Shown: positions 1-29,796 of the stretch, one piece after another | Position numbering within the stretch: position 1 is the stretch's first letter | Layout of the letters: every line of letters starts with the position of its first letter | Assembly: GCF_022458985.1 (NCBI RefSeq) | Contig: NC_061772.1 | Coordinates: 14,684,001 to 14,748,000, forward strand | Direction: 5' to 3' | Source of the DNA: Mugil cephalus | Lineage: Eukaryota > Chordata > Actinopteri > Mugiliformes > Mugilidae | Length of the DNA: 64,000 bases | Position numbers and translations under genes: made by a program | The notes under the pieces: generated by a model | What the model saw: only the letters and a program-made list of their open reading frames with translations | What the model was told of the DNA's origin: nothing | Databases searched by the model: none

Positions 1-638
1 CTGAAGTCAAAGCTGTAAGAGCAGATAATGAACATTGACTACGGGGCTGCCAGAATCCAGGGCAAAAAGAAATGAGAAGTTTGGAAACCAAAACGTCTTC
101 GGTATTCTTCCGAAAAGCTCCGATAGGAAATGATGACTAGGTGTAGTCACCCTGCATTAAGACCATTTTAATAAACAATAAACGTAACTCATGAGTCGGC
201 TGTTACTTTCATGGAAACGTCTTAAAATTTAAAAGGAAAAGAAAGATTACATTCACTTTGAGGATTTTCAGATGCTCTTTAAATAATTTATGTGTGTTTT
301 TTATGTACTGAGCAGCAGGACATGCATCGGTCACTTCTGAACATTATATTGGAATTGGATTCATTTTCTTAGATGAAGGATGGGCTTGGAAAAGATGAAG
401 GAAACCAGGCAGAGCAACTGACTGCTGCTGCCCTCTAGTGGAGAAACGATTTGAAAACAAACTGGAGAAGAAAATCTGCTTGCAGAAAGATGCCATTGCT
501 GATATGTTTGGGAGACATTTATGGTCCTGTGCACCGGAGAGTTTGCACAACAAAGATAAACGGTCACAGAATAGATGCCCTTTATCTGATGAACCTATTA
601 CCTAGAATCACGTTTTAAGGATCCAACAGAGCCTTTAC

Positions 639-839
639 CACAGGTAAACAGGAGACGTGGGTCGCGCAGTTCTTTAGATCATTTAATGACGGTCTCAGGG
701 CCGGTACGCTGAACTCTTTCTTAAAGGCAGCTATTTCCGTCATTGTTTCCTCATTCCAGTAATAATGAGTGGCCTCAACTGAATTAAAGAACCACAAGTT
801 AATAAGGAACTCTTCTCTCACAGTAACACGATGAGTCTT
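639..839 (-). CDS. Candidate internal exon of the same unidentified gene
   Basis: The minus strand has an acceptor (CCTAG) at 840-844, a 67-codon open frame (KTHRVTVREEFLINLW and onward, rich in aromatic residues) and a donor (GTG then GTAAAGG). It starts and ends in phase 0, so it could join the candidate first exon at 3087-3332 directly. Nothing in the family knowledge I have identifies it. A chance open frame of this length in AT-rich DNA is plausible, so the call is weak. Confidence 0.2.
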
Positions 840-3086
840 CTAGGTAATGATGAGGAACATGGCTAAGTGACTTATGATTTTGAAATGGAAAAAAAAAAGG
901 CATCCATGCACACACGCACTTAGTTTTATGTCTTCAGTAATACCCTGAACACATAATTAACACTATAATGGTGATCTGCAAACAAGGAGGCCCTCTGGAT
1001 TCTTCAACCTCTTCCCTTTGACTTCTTCTGTAAAGACTGTGCACATGTACACCGTGGGGAAATGCAGCGCTGGGATTAAAATGGCGCCAGAAATGCTCTA
1101 AACTACTGGCAGGGTTGGGCACTAAAAACACGCAAGCATTATGCCCAGCACTCTTGGGCAGAATATTAGCCGTCCCTATCTCGGTAACAATACTGAGATG
1201 AAGCTTTTAGGCGTTATCAGTGTTTTCAGAATTGAAACTAAATCTGTGGCTTTCTTAGGTATCTCACCACTGAAAGAACTAACTACAACTTCAAAGAAAA
1301 CAATGTAAGAGCAGCTATTGCAGTTTTGTGGCTTAAAAAAAAAATTGCTGGCGACTAAGATGAAGCAATTCTGTAAGAGTGTTTGTGTGGCTAAAATATA
1401 TATATATATTTTTTAAGTTAGGTTAGGTAGTAGGTCTTCTTTGACATTTATTTAATTTGCATTGCTAAAGATTTTCTTTTCTTGCACAACAATACTACAT
1501 GTGTACAGTACATATTGAGTACATACAAGAGTTAAAAACTATTTCAGTGTCTGCTCTTAGTTTCCTATGTAATTTGGTTAATTTCTTTTGAGAGATGCAT
1601 TCACATGCGACTCTAATAATAAAAGACTCTGCAATAATACATCTTCCACATGGTGGTCGTTTAAAGTATGTGGCTGCACTGGTTCTAACGCTATCAGTTT
1701 TTAAATTTAAACAATCACCATCTTGTGACATGAAATAAAAAGTGAAGAAAAAGTAAAGTAACACCAACATTTAGAATTTTTTTTTTCCCCCCAAACAATT
1801 CAACCGACACTGACTTGACCCTGCTCACATGAGTCAAGCACATTAATTAAAAGAATTGCAGCAGTAAGCTACACTAATACAAATTTGGCTTAAGCGCCCA
1901 GATCAATCTGTGCAGACTCAGTTTAACGTCGTATTGCCAGTCACATTCCACACCAAGGTCGACAATATAACTAAATGATTTGGTTAATTTGAATTCAAAC
2001 AGTGTCGGCTGGGGGTCCACTCCGCGCAGTGGGAGGATTGGCAGAGTAATATCAACACTGTTGTGATTACTCCATTGAAGCAGTAGGGTGCTCCAATCAG
2101 AGGCGAATCACTCTCCTCATTACAGACTACAAGGCCAAATCTCAGTGGGTGGACCCCGGAATCGGGCTTCGCATCTACCCACTGAAATTAATTGAAATTC
2201 ATTTGTGGCGCCCTGATGCTCCCCGTCAACACCAGACTCGTTCACATTTGCTGCACAGGATTCATTAAGCGCGAGCACATTTCAAGTTTGAAAGCATGTA
2301 GAGACAGAGGCTGCAACCCATGGTCTGGACCTTAACATTCAGGCTAAAGTGTAATGCAAGCTCCAGTTCACAGAATCAGATGGATCTTTGTGGGAGCTCT
2401 TACTTTAAAAAAAAAATGCAGCATGTCCCCAACTTAAGGGTGCTTAAATCTAATCTACACAAACACTTGAGATTCGTAGGCAGCAATATGCAACCTATAA
2501 TGGCTACATTTTATATATTTAAACGGACTGTTTGGTGTCAGCATATATCCTATAATAATACAATCTATCAAATTGTAATGGATTGCACATGAACTATCTG
2601 TAGTAGCATGATTACATTAGGAACGATCACACTGAACGCCCCCAGAGGACTTGCAATATTAATAAATCTGCACACGATTGGAACGCTTTTATCCACAAAT
2701 GAGAAAACACAACAAGCCATGGTCCAAAATAACGGTTTGTACATGCGGAAGTATGTATTCAATGACAGTAGGAATTTCTTTCCATATCCACGTGCCCAAA
2801 AATTAATCAGAAACACATCAAGAACTAATCATGTCACTATTCCAAACACTAGCTACTCTTAATTTGAAAATGAAACACTAAACATAGTTATGATAATTTA
2901 AAGAAGGTTTCTCATGCTAAAAAAAAATTATATAAGTTACCACCTCAACATTCGAGAGCCAAACTCATGCAAAGGCTTCAACAAAACCTGCTCCGGTCGA
3001 CTTGTCGTGTCACAGATAGCGGACTCAGTGGGCATCCCATGAGCCTCGAAATAATCAATATCCAATAAACAGAAATACACTCTTAC

Positions 3087-3332
3087 CTCGAGGCGTTGTT
3101 CTTTCGTTGTTTTACTCCGTTCCACATTTGCAGAACTCCGTGCTCTTTTTGAGGAAAGTGCAGTCTTTGTGCACGTACCAGGCCTCCAGCTCCCCGAATG
3201 CGCCATATTAAAGTTTTTGTAGCAGGTCATATCGTCAGAATTCCCAGTCAGGAAGGCGCAGGTGCAAATAACAAATAATAATTCCAGGTATATCAATCCA
3301 GTTTTTAGTCTTTGTACTGTGGAGGACGCCAT
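3087..3332 (-). CDS. Candidate first coding exon of an unidentified gene
   Basis: On the minus strand an ATG at 3332 opens an 82-codon frame ending exactly at a consensus donor (CGAG then GTAAGA). The N-terminus (MASSTVQRLK, then a hydrophobic run LIYLELLFVICTCAFL) looks like a signal peptide or signal anchor. It is followed by a Cys-containing and then a basic Ser/Lys/Arg-rich stretch. A second in-frame ATG lies upstream at 3380. I do not recognise the protein. A competing donor (CCTG then GTACGT) lies inside the frame, so the exon end is uncertain. It may instead be a noncoding first exon that is open by chance. Confidence 0.25.
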
Positions 3333-3611
3333 GTTTGCCATTTTATAGAGGGAACGTTGAGAAAGTTGTCCTTTGGCCAATCAAAATATTATGAAAAGCA
3401 ACAGATGGAGGTAAGCTAAAACGTAATTTTCTTCTTGAAAACAACAAAAACAAGAAGCAAAAGATGTAGATAAGCCAAAATGTAAGTTTCCTCTTCAAAA
3501 CTTTATAAAACATTGATTAACAGCACTTATAGTTGCTTCAGGACTTCCATTCCTCGGCCAACTGTCACACACATTCTCTCTGCTGCTCAGCCACAGTCGT
3601 TGAGCCAAACG

Positions 3612-3622
3612 AAGATGGCGGT
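3612..3622 (+). promoter_or_regulatory. YY1-like site AAGATGGCGGT
   Basis: The motif AAGATGGCGG matches the core of the YY1 site often found just downstream of transcription starts of TATA-less genes. It lies about 280 bp upstream, on the opposite strand, of the candidate minus-strand first exon, and about 830 bp before the dpep2 5' exon. This would fit a shared or bidirectional promoter region, but only the motif itself is seen. Confidence 0.3.
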
Positions 3623-4444
3623 AGTAAAATCCGGGACTCTTTCAGAGTCAGCAAACCTCCGCTTTTTGTGTTTGTAGGCCTTGCCAAACTTCTCGTTCTA
3701 GTGTCTCTTCCTGTTAACTGTTTTTATTTGTAAGCAGATTCCAGTCACTGTCCCAAACTCCTCGGTTTGTCATTGTTATCTAGTAGCCTATTAACGCGCT
3801 CCTAAACAGTTTAATCATTCTAATGTCATAATTGAATCGCTGTCACTTCCGGTTTCCATTTTTTGCGCGTTACCTGGGTGACGTGTAAAATAATTGTGTA
3901 AAAAGAAAAATAGAAAGACCACAATAAAACACCATTATTAAAAAGTCTCATAATCAATAAGTGACCTTGTTCCTGGTCCAAAACAAACGTGAAAAAGCTA
4001 ATAATAATAATAATAAATTAGGTGAAGGTCAGGTGGTGTAATTGCAGAACCTCACCAGCAGATGGCAACCAACAAATCCACAAGATTCAACGGAGATGTA
4101 ACCCTCGTAAATTCTAGTAAAAATTAAATATTCAGTAAGCAGATAAATAAAACTGCTCATGAAAATGATGCATAGCCTACATGGGTAGTGGCTGCGTAAG
4201 TAGATTTTATTAACATGCCTCATATGTTTAGCAACACTTACCACATAACTAACAAATTAGGAACGTTTGAAAGTGAAGATGGAACAACAAGGAAGTGTGC
4301 AGATGTTCATGTTCAAACAAACATAACCTACAGCAAACACTGTCTCTAATAATAACGCTGTATTTGTATAAGCAATTCTTCCGACGGCACGCGAATGCAT
4401 CACAGTGTACTGCTCCCTGTCGTGAATAATGTTTGCTCTACATT

Positions 4445-4538
4445 TGCGCGGGGCGGAGACCTGGAAAGCTTATACTCTCAACAACCTGACAGCTGACGAA
4501 CAGATCGATGAGGCTGTCAACCAGTCTTTGCCTGACCG
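4445..4538 (+). other. dpep2: 5' noncoding exon of dpep2 (start approximate)
   Basis: The segment ends at a near-perfect donor (GACCG then GTAAGT, exon end 4538). The next exon begins after the acceptor TTGGTCAG at 4869, three bases before the dpep2 ATG, leaving a 330-bp intron. The exon cannot be joined in frame to the dipeptidase, so it is read as 5' UTR. It contains an ATG at 4508 that would open an upstream frame overlapping the main start. The transcription start was not found; 4445 is a guess. Confidence 0.5.
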
Positions 4539-4871
4539 GTAAGTTGTTGTTTTTTTGTTTTGTTTGTTTGTTGTTTTTTTTTGTTTTTTACTGTTTAAAT
4601 TAAAGTTAACACGGAAAAATCTGTATCCAGTTTGTTTTTTTGTGGACTTGTGTTCATATAAATAGTTAAGATACACTGCCTTATTAACACCTTATTAACA
4701 TATAATCTCATCAGAGTTAAAGTGTAATGAAGTTAAGTTCATATTATATTATAACTTAAACTACCATGATGTTTTTTTTTGTTTGTTGTTTGTTTTTGTT
4801 TTGTTTTTTTGTCACTGTAATATTTGACTATTTGCTTTCTCTAATAATGATCTGTTTTCTTTGGTCAGAAT

Positions 4872-7800
4872 ATGCCCTCGAGGAAAATTTTAACAAGTGC
4901 CTCACTCAGCATCTGGATGCTGTCCCCGGGGCCTCTGCTGGTATTTTTCTCCCTGTGTCTCTGTGTATCCGGATACTCTGAAAGAGACAGAGCAGTCGAC
5001 TTGATGTCCAAATATCCTCTCGTCGACGGGTGAAGGATTTTACAGTTTTGCCTGCGTAAAAGTTACAGTCACGGAAATAAATTATTGAGATCACGTTAAA
5101 TTCCCTCTCCACCTTGTCCTCCCCACTGTCCTCCTCCTCTCCCCCTCTCTCTCCTTCAGTCATAACGACCTAGCTCTCCAGCTGAGGATCCTTCACAACA
5201 ATCGCCTGAGCCAGGTTGACCTTCATAAGGTCAGCAAAGTGGCCACAGACATCAACCGTCTCAAAGAGGGCCACGTGCAGACGCAGGTATTATAATTTAA
5301 TCAGAGTTAACTCCTTGACGCCTGCATGCTTTAAAGTGGGGATTGCTCCACGGGGTAGCAAAAGCATTTCGAAGCCAGAGGGCTTTTGGATGAAAGCGTT
5401 TACTGAGCACATGTTGTGAAAAGATCAAACCTAGAGCGACGGTCACCTCAGTTTCTAAAAAGTGTCTCCCATTCTCTTTCTGTGACACCCCTCGTCCCTT
5501 TTGTCAGATGTTTTCTGTCTATGTGATGTGTGGGGCCCAGCAGAAGGATGCTGTGAGGCTGACTCTGGAACAAATAGATGTGGTCAGGCGCATGTGCACC
5601 GAATACCAGGACTTTGAGCTGGCCACAACTGTCCAGGGTACAATGCACCGCCCTCATGATAAGACTACAGACTCAGTTTTCTTCATTTTGCTGCTTCAGC
5701 CTGTCTGAAATAACGACAGTGCAGCAGCTGGTTTGACAGAGAAAGCAAAAACGGTAACATGTTATTTTGTGTATGTGTTGTATATTTGTTTCTGTCTTTG
5801 CAGATCTGAAGAATTCTGAGATGAGGCGAAAGATAGCCTGTCTTATAGGTATTGAGGGAGGCCACTCCATTGACAGCAGCCTTCCGGCCCTTCGGATGTT
5901 TTACCAGCTGGGTGTCCGCTCCATGTCCCTCACACATACCTGCAATACACCCTGGTAATAGTAGAGGCATATTCATTTCTTTATTTGAGCAAATCACCTT
6001 TTGCTTAATTCTTGTCCTGCTCGTCCATTGGGTCCGGTGGATCGGACGGCGGCAGCGCTAGAGCGACATTAAAAATTAGTCACAATGAATCTGATAGTTG
6101 CTGTTGACGTGGAGGAGGGGAATGAAATGTCAAACGTGTTAATATTTTTTTTATGTTTGCATATTGTCTGTTTTGAAAATGAACCTAGGCGTGCACAATC
6201 TGATTGAGCAGTTTCATTCAGATACCACAAAAGATACCGTATTGACGTAGAGTGAAGGGTGCAAAAGATGGCATGAGCAGTAGCCTTCTTCTGTTCTTCT
6301 TCCAGGGCTGAATCATCTTCAAAACTGTACGATGTCTTTCAAAGACAGAACAACAGCCTGACAGACTTTGGGAAGGTAAGCATAAACCTCAGTGCTGTCA
6401 AGCAGTGTGTTAATACTCATGCTGATCTGGGCTGTTTTTGTTTTTATTCTTCTTATTATTATTAGTATTAGTATTATAATTGTTAGTGAACTGACAGCGG
6501 ACACATACAAAAAACACATGTTTACTACCAAACAAGAGAATGGTTTGCTATAGTCGCTGAGGCAATTTAGAGTTGTGTTGTTTCAGATGAGATTTTATCA
6601 CTTTTGAGGCTCGAAAAGCTTTTTTCCTTAACATGGGAGTACCCTTATCAGGTTTTAATTTATTACAGCAACGTTGTTGCAGAGTAGATATTACTCTGCA
6701 AGAGTAGATATGGCAGACATCGTAATAAGGTCTTTCCTATTTAGACTGCCGTGTCAGACTTCCTTGATTGCAATCTGCATGACTGCGTTTGTATGTTTGC
6801 ATGCAGCCATCGCCTCTTGTTGTTTCAGCTTACTTCTCTCCTTCCTCAGAAAATTGTGAAAATCTCCCTGAATGATTTTTGAACGTTTCGTTTTTCAGGA
6901 AGTGGTGCATGAGATGAACAGATTGGGAATGATAGTGGACCTCTCCCACACTTCCTGGGATACTGCCCGGGCCGTGCTGAAGCATTCCGAAGCTCCCGTC
7001 ATTTTTAGCCATTCATCCTCCTACACAGTCTGTAACCATGAACGCAACGTACCTGACTGGCTGCTGGAAGAGCTGGTGAGAAAAACAATTCACTGAGATG
7101 TCAATTAAATCAAATAATAATTATCTGATCGGGTTGAAGGCAAATAAATTATATATTTAACTTTCATTTATACCCATGGAAAACATGTTTTTACTTTTAG
7201 TCTGTGTGTGTATTGACAGCATCAAACATTTATGAGCTGATTATTCCATTTCAGCCCACTAACAGTCGAGATAATTGATTCCAAATGCTATGGATACATA
7301 TATTACGATCAGGAAATCAACATGATTTTTACCCTCAGCCACATTTGCTTAGATCTTTTTCTGCTTTCGTTTCATTATGCACAGTACCACACAACCATCC
7401 AACACCACATAATAGACACAGTTCCACATTAATTAGATGTTTTTGTGTATTGTAGACCTTAAGAGTTGGCTTTAGTCCGTGTCCTTCTTGAGCTCCCACT
7501 GGAATGATTAAAGACGTCATATTATTTTCACGTTACATATTTTATCACGTCGGTCCATGAGAGTGAGTTAATATGCTTTAGTATTTTAAAAACACTTTTT
7601 ACTTCACATACCATACATGGTGTGAAAAGCTCTTCTAGCTTCTGTCTCTTTAAGTCTGCCACCACAAATCGGAACAGCCTCTTCCCTGCATCCTCATGTG
7701 GTTTAGGCATGTAGACCACACTCGCACGCATTTTGGACCCATCTCTTTAATAGCTCCCTTAAGTGAAGGAAGAAATACTCCGTTTTCTGTGTGTGTTACA

Positions 7801-9607
7801 TAAGTGGATAACGATTATATGTCCTAGAATACAGTTTCTTAGCTTCCTTTTGTAGCTCATTCTTCTGAGTTGGTATTTGAAGTGTGAAGGGATTGACGGA
7901 GATGTCTGTGTTGATTCTCAGTCGTCCTGGTGATAAAGTAAAAAATATAAATCAGCTTTAACAGGTTTTTATATAGGTACAAATAAGGAATTTGTTCTCT
8001 CTTTGTTTTTTAACTTGTAAAGCTTCCATATGTGTATTCCCTGTCTCTACATCCGTCAGTGACATGTTGCGTGTTGTGTTTCAGAAAAACAACCGTGGGC
8101 TGATCATGGTGAATTTGCACAGCAAATTTGTTTCCTGCAGGGACGAGGCAAACGTCTCTCATGTGGCAGGTGAGGCGTCCATGCAGGATGCAGATGTGTT
8201 AAATCTAAAATGCATCATTCTTGGTTTTATGTTGATTTAATGTATCATCCGTCTTTTACAGACCATTTTGATCACATTAAGAGGGTGATTGGAGCTGAGT
8301 CAATCGGAATTGGGGGGGACTTTGACGGTGCAGTGAGGCAAGAAATATTCACTTCCAAACACAGCATGCAGATATCTGGAAGCACTGACTCTGAGGGGGA
8401 TATATGTACTGCTTGCAAACAGAAAATCCATGGTATCTGCCTTAGTTCCTCTATAAATCGTGTGGTTAGGATGAGGGGGGGGGTCTTCAGAGACAAAACA
8501 CAGCTGATGGCCACACAACTCCCCAGCATTCTCCAGACAGCATATTTCAAAGGCTGTTGAACCGGATCAATTCTGGGCTTTTGTTTGCTTGTCGTGACAT
8601 CAGCAATTTGGCTGTCCAGCTGTCAACAGACTGCAAAAAAAAATGTTTAAAAATCAATACCTTTAAACTGCTAACAGGCATAAAAAGAGGGCTGCTGCAA
8701 TACATTTCCAGAGAACACTGGCCATTGAATTGTTCTTGTACACTTTTCCAAACACGAATACCAAATGATGCAAAAGGGCTTGTTATTATAATTATTAATT
8801 CATAATAATGTATACACTCACTTGCCAAAGCATAAGGTGCACTAGTGATGAATTTATTCTAATAGTGTTAAAATGTTCCTTTTATCTGATTCAGCCTACT
8901 AACTATAAAGGGATTTTAAAAAATAATAGAGACGTGCGTCAGTACAACACAACACAGTTCAGAAGTACTACAAACCACAACTTCCAACATGAAAACACAG
9001 CTGAACAGCTTCTCCATGCTCCATACCTTAACTTTCATGAAGCTGAGATGTAGTGCAGAGCTGTTACATTAGACTGCATTTGTGCACCTGACAAGTGGGT
9101 GTTAAGTGATTTGTTTACACCCTGCAGTAAGTATTGTATTTTGTTATCAGCTTCCCTCAGGGGTTAGAGGATGTGTCAAAGTATCCTGCCCTAATCCAGG
9201 AACTCCTGAATAGAAACTGGACAGAGGGTGAACTGGCGGATGTCCTACGAAGAAACTTCCTGCGAGTGTTCGAAGAAGTGGAGAAAGTGAGCTAGAACTT
9301 ATTTTGTCACAAACAACGCAGTGGAACTACGATAAATAACTTATTTAAATTTTGCCACCTTAAGCATTTCATGCATTGTTTTTGTCTTTCCTCCCAGGTC
9401 CGTGATAAGTTGAGCTCTAAACATCCCAGTGAGGTTCACATCGCTTTAGAGGAAGTGCAGAATCCCTGCAGACTGGTCCTCAGGCGACCTGACCACAAAA
9501 TACTCACCGCTGAGCTGAAAACTTCCTCCAGAGCAGAGCATGGATCAGCAGGTCTGCCGATCCTGGCCACGTTTTTCCTGCTTTCCAGCCTATTTTTGAT
9601 TGAATGA
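4872..9607 (+). CDS. dpep2: Membrane-bound dipeptidase (DPEP2-type), GPI-anchored
   Basis: Coding exons: 4872-5029, 5160-5286, 5508-5637, 5804-5954, 6306-6375, 6899-7075, 8085-8169, 8262-8337, 9151-9286 and 9398-9607. Together they give 439 residues. The protein is a zinc dipeptidase of peptidase family M19, acting on the cell surface on dipeptides such as Cys-Gly and, in mammals, leukotriene D4. Visible in order: signal peptide (residues 1 to about 34), metal ligands His54 and Asp56 (HND), Glu156 (EGGH), His229 (LSH), His250 (FSHSSSY), Arg261 and Asp319 (GGDFDG). The C-terminus is a small-residue site (AEHGSAG) plus a hydrophobic tail, as for GPI anchoring. EMNRLGM, ADHFDHIK and FPQGLEDVS fit DPEP2 best. 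The ATG was chosen because it precedes the signal peptide and has A at -3. The intron after 8337 appears to use a GC donor. DPEP1 or DPEP3 is the alternative. Confidence 0.92.
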
Positions 9608-9797
9608 ATACCTACTGTAGATGTCTTTCTTAAAGTGCCTTTTTTTAACATGAAGGGAAGCTGAATAAGTTTGATGTGGCTATTTGTGGGTCAGCACTTT
9701 ATGTGTCAGTAAGGATCATGGAGTTAAATCACTTTCTTACAGTGCAAACAAAAACATTCAATGTTTGACAACCCTAACATTAACCCCCCACCCCCAC

Positions 9798-9799
<2 letters not shown>

Positions 9800-9855
<56 letters not shown>
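9800..9855. repeat. (AC)n followed by (AT)n microsatellite
   Basis: About 21 AC units run directly into about seven AT units, inside the presumed dpep2 3' UTR. Compound CA/TA tracts like this are common and polymorphic in fish. Confidence 0.95.
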
Positions 9856-9958
9856 CGGAACATTATTCAATGCTTGGAAATTTATTTATTCAGTATTAAT
9901 TTTATTGCTGACCTTGCAGAACGTATTTTGACATAATCTGTATGGAATAACACTGATA

Positions 9959-9964
9959 AATAAA
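9959..9964 (+). terminator. dpep2: Polyadenylation signal AATAAA of dpep2
   Basis: AATAAA lies 352 bp after the stop codon and is followed 18 bp later by a genomic run of 18 A (9983-10000). This gives a compact 3' UTR that contains a CA/AT microsatellite at 9800-9855. The genomic A run could also mimic a poly(A) tail in cDNA data. Confidence 0.6.
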
Positions 9965-11577
9965 ACTGTAGAGATGCACTTTAAAAAAAAAAAAAAAAAA
10001 CTTTTGTTGTATTATTGTTGACCAGTCAATGAGCAGCTTCAATTGAGCAACTGGAGTTGAGGTCATCAGGCTGAGGAAGCAGTTAATTTATTGTGTAAGT
10101 GTACATTAAGTGCACTGTACGGAGAACCACAACATAAGTTCAAAAACAGATGTTCTTATGGAGCCTTTTACACGACAAGTGCATTTAATGTGAGCTGTTT
10201 GGCTGAACAGACAAGAGCCCTTTGTAAGGTCACTGCAGTGTTTGCACAATGAAACATTAATGTAGAACAGCAGTCACTCCTCAAACCAGCTGTGGTATAA
10301 AAAAAAAAAAAAAAAAAAAAACCTGCTTTGTCAAGACTACTGGTTCTAATTTATAAGCACCAAAAAAAAGGAAATCTGCTTTCTAAGGTGGTCATGCTGA
10401 TGTTCACGTAACTATACAGTTGTGACATAATTGCCTCGTGATTCTTCAAAAATGAATATTCCTAGCTTTATTACAGCACTGCAGACATAGAGATCCATAA
10501 GATACAATGCTTTTCAAGTGACGGTGCACTGTTTTGAATTTGTGTTTAGTGTTTAATAATTGCATACCATCTCATTGATTAGCCTTTAGGTACAGTATAT
10601 TTTGGTGAGCATAAAAAGACAGCTGCTATTGATAAAATGCTGTCTTGAAACACTGATCATACTGAGTTTTGAAGAAAAAGCCCTTTTAAAAACACACAAC
10701 TTGGTCTGGAAGACGCCTGAACTAGAGATCAGAATAGCGTAAAGCTGCATCCCTCAAAGGCTAAAGTAGTTAACTCACACAAGTATGTATCCTCTTCCAC
10801 TTGTGTATAAAAGTACCATACAGATTTGCATTATTGTGAATATACAAAAAAAAAAAATATCAAAAACTGGGTCTGATTTAACTAAAAACCTAAAGAATTA
10901 AAACTTGAAAAAAAAAAGCAGAAAAGCTTCTCATGTCTGTAGAAAAAGTATAAATGCAACACTTTAAATGTCATTCGTAAAGATATTTTCTCTTCAAAAA
11001 TGATAAATTATAACTTTTTTCGTGTGTTATAATCTCTGACATCCAGACGCGCTAACTGGATCCTGTGTCACCTATACAGTAAACTCAACGCTGTGTTCAT
11101 CACCTGCAGGAACATCGTCTTTGACCTCGGTGGGGAAAAGTTGGGGAAATAAATAAATAAATAGAAGTGTGGCTCCGAAATAGTCAAAGAGCGGTTTTAG
11201 AATAAACTTTTTGGCATACCACTAAATCTTCTTGAGCAATATGTGTCAAATATAGGTTTGCTATTACATATCTCAAAAAGAGGTATTTGTGATCTACGCA
11301 TGAGAAAATACTTTGTGTTTTGTTTATGTTTGTCAAGGTAATACATTCTAAAGAAGATCAATAACAGCTTTCATTTGTAAGGAAGGGACGGGCAGATATG
11401 CACACTAATGCTTCCCAATATTCTACAAGAATAGAATGAACCTCTTTTGTATTCAAAAGTCCATATAAAAAATGTCAAATTGATGCATATACCCAGAACT
11501 GTCTGGAAGCACCTCCTGTCTGGAGGTGGAATGTATTCTGACGAGGTCCAGGCCCGTGTGCAGCAGCTTCTAACTGG
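9965..11577. other. Shared 3' flank of converging dpep2 and slc12a4
   Basis: No coding sequence is seen. The stretch is AT-rich with several A runs (10299-10320 is the longest). On the minus strand, possible slc12a4 polyadenylation signals (TTTATT on the plus strand) lie at 10467-10472, 10087-10092 and 9881-9890. If the most distal is used, the two 3' UTRs overlap. A segment at 10871-11070 is repeated inside slc12a4 (see 12597-12941). Confidence 0.6.
10871..11070. repeat. Copy A of an intragenic duplication (slc12a4 3' region)
   Basis: This stretch, 508 to 707 bp past the slc12a4 stop codon, recurs with few changes and in the same orientation at 12651-12892. Shared landmarks include GTCTGATTTAACTAAAAACC at the left and CATCCAGACGCG at the right. 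Copy A lacks an insert of about 32 bases that copy B carries after TTTTCTCTT. Copy A is probably the source because it is not bounded by direct repeats, but the direction is inferred. Confidence 0.9.

Positions 11578-29796
<18,219 letters not shown>

Larger units (their letters stand above)
1..4440. other. Left flank without an assignable gene
   Basis: No open reading frame here resembles a protein I know. The stretch is AT-rich, with short A and T runs and an AT repeat near 1396-1411. Two minus-strand segments (639-839 and 3087-3332) have exon-like borders and are listed separately. Around 3530-3640 the sequence is less AT-rich and carries an AAGATGGCGG motif, as promoters of housekeeping genes often do. 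A weak nested inverted repeat lies at 2012-2157. Confidence 0.5.

Noticed and set aside
344..567. Two overlapping minus-strand frames near the left edge
   Set aside because: Both are open in overlapping frames, without clear splice borders or recognisable composition.
8557..9053. Open frames in the last long dpep2 intron, including a TATACACTCACTTGCCAAAG stretch
   Set aside because: No protein similarity. The stretch vaguely resembles the edge of a common fish DNA transposon but is too decayed to call.
9983..10000. Poly(A) tract after dpep2 as a sign of a processed retrocopy
   Set aside because: The gene has nine introns within its coding region with good splice sites, so it is not a retrocopy; the A run is genomic.
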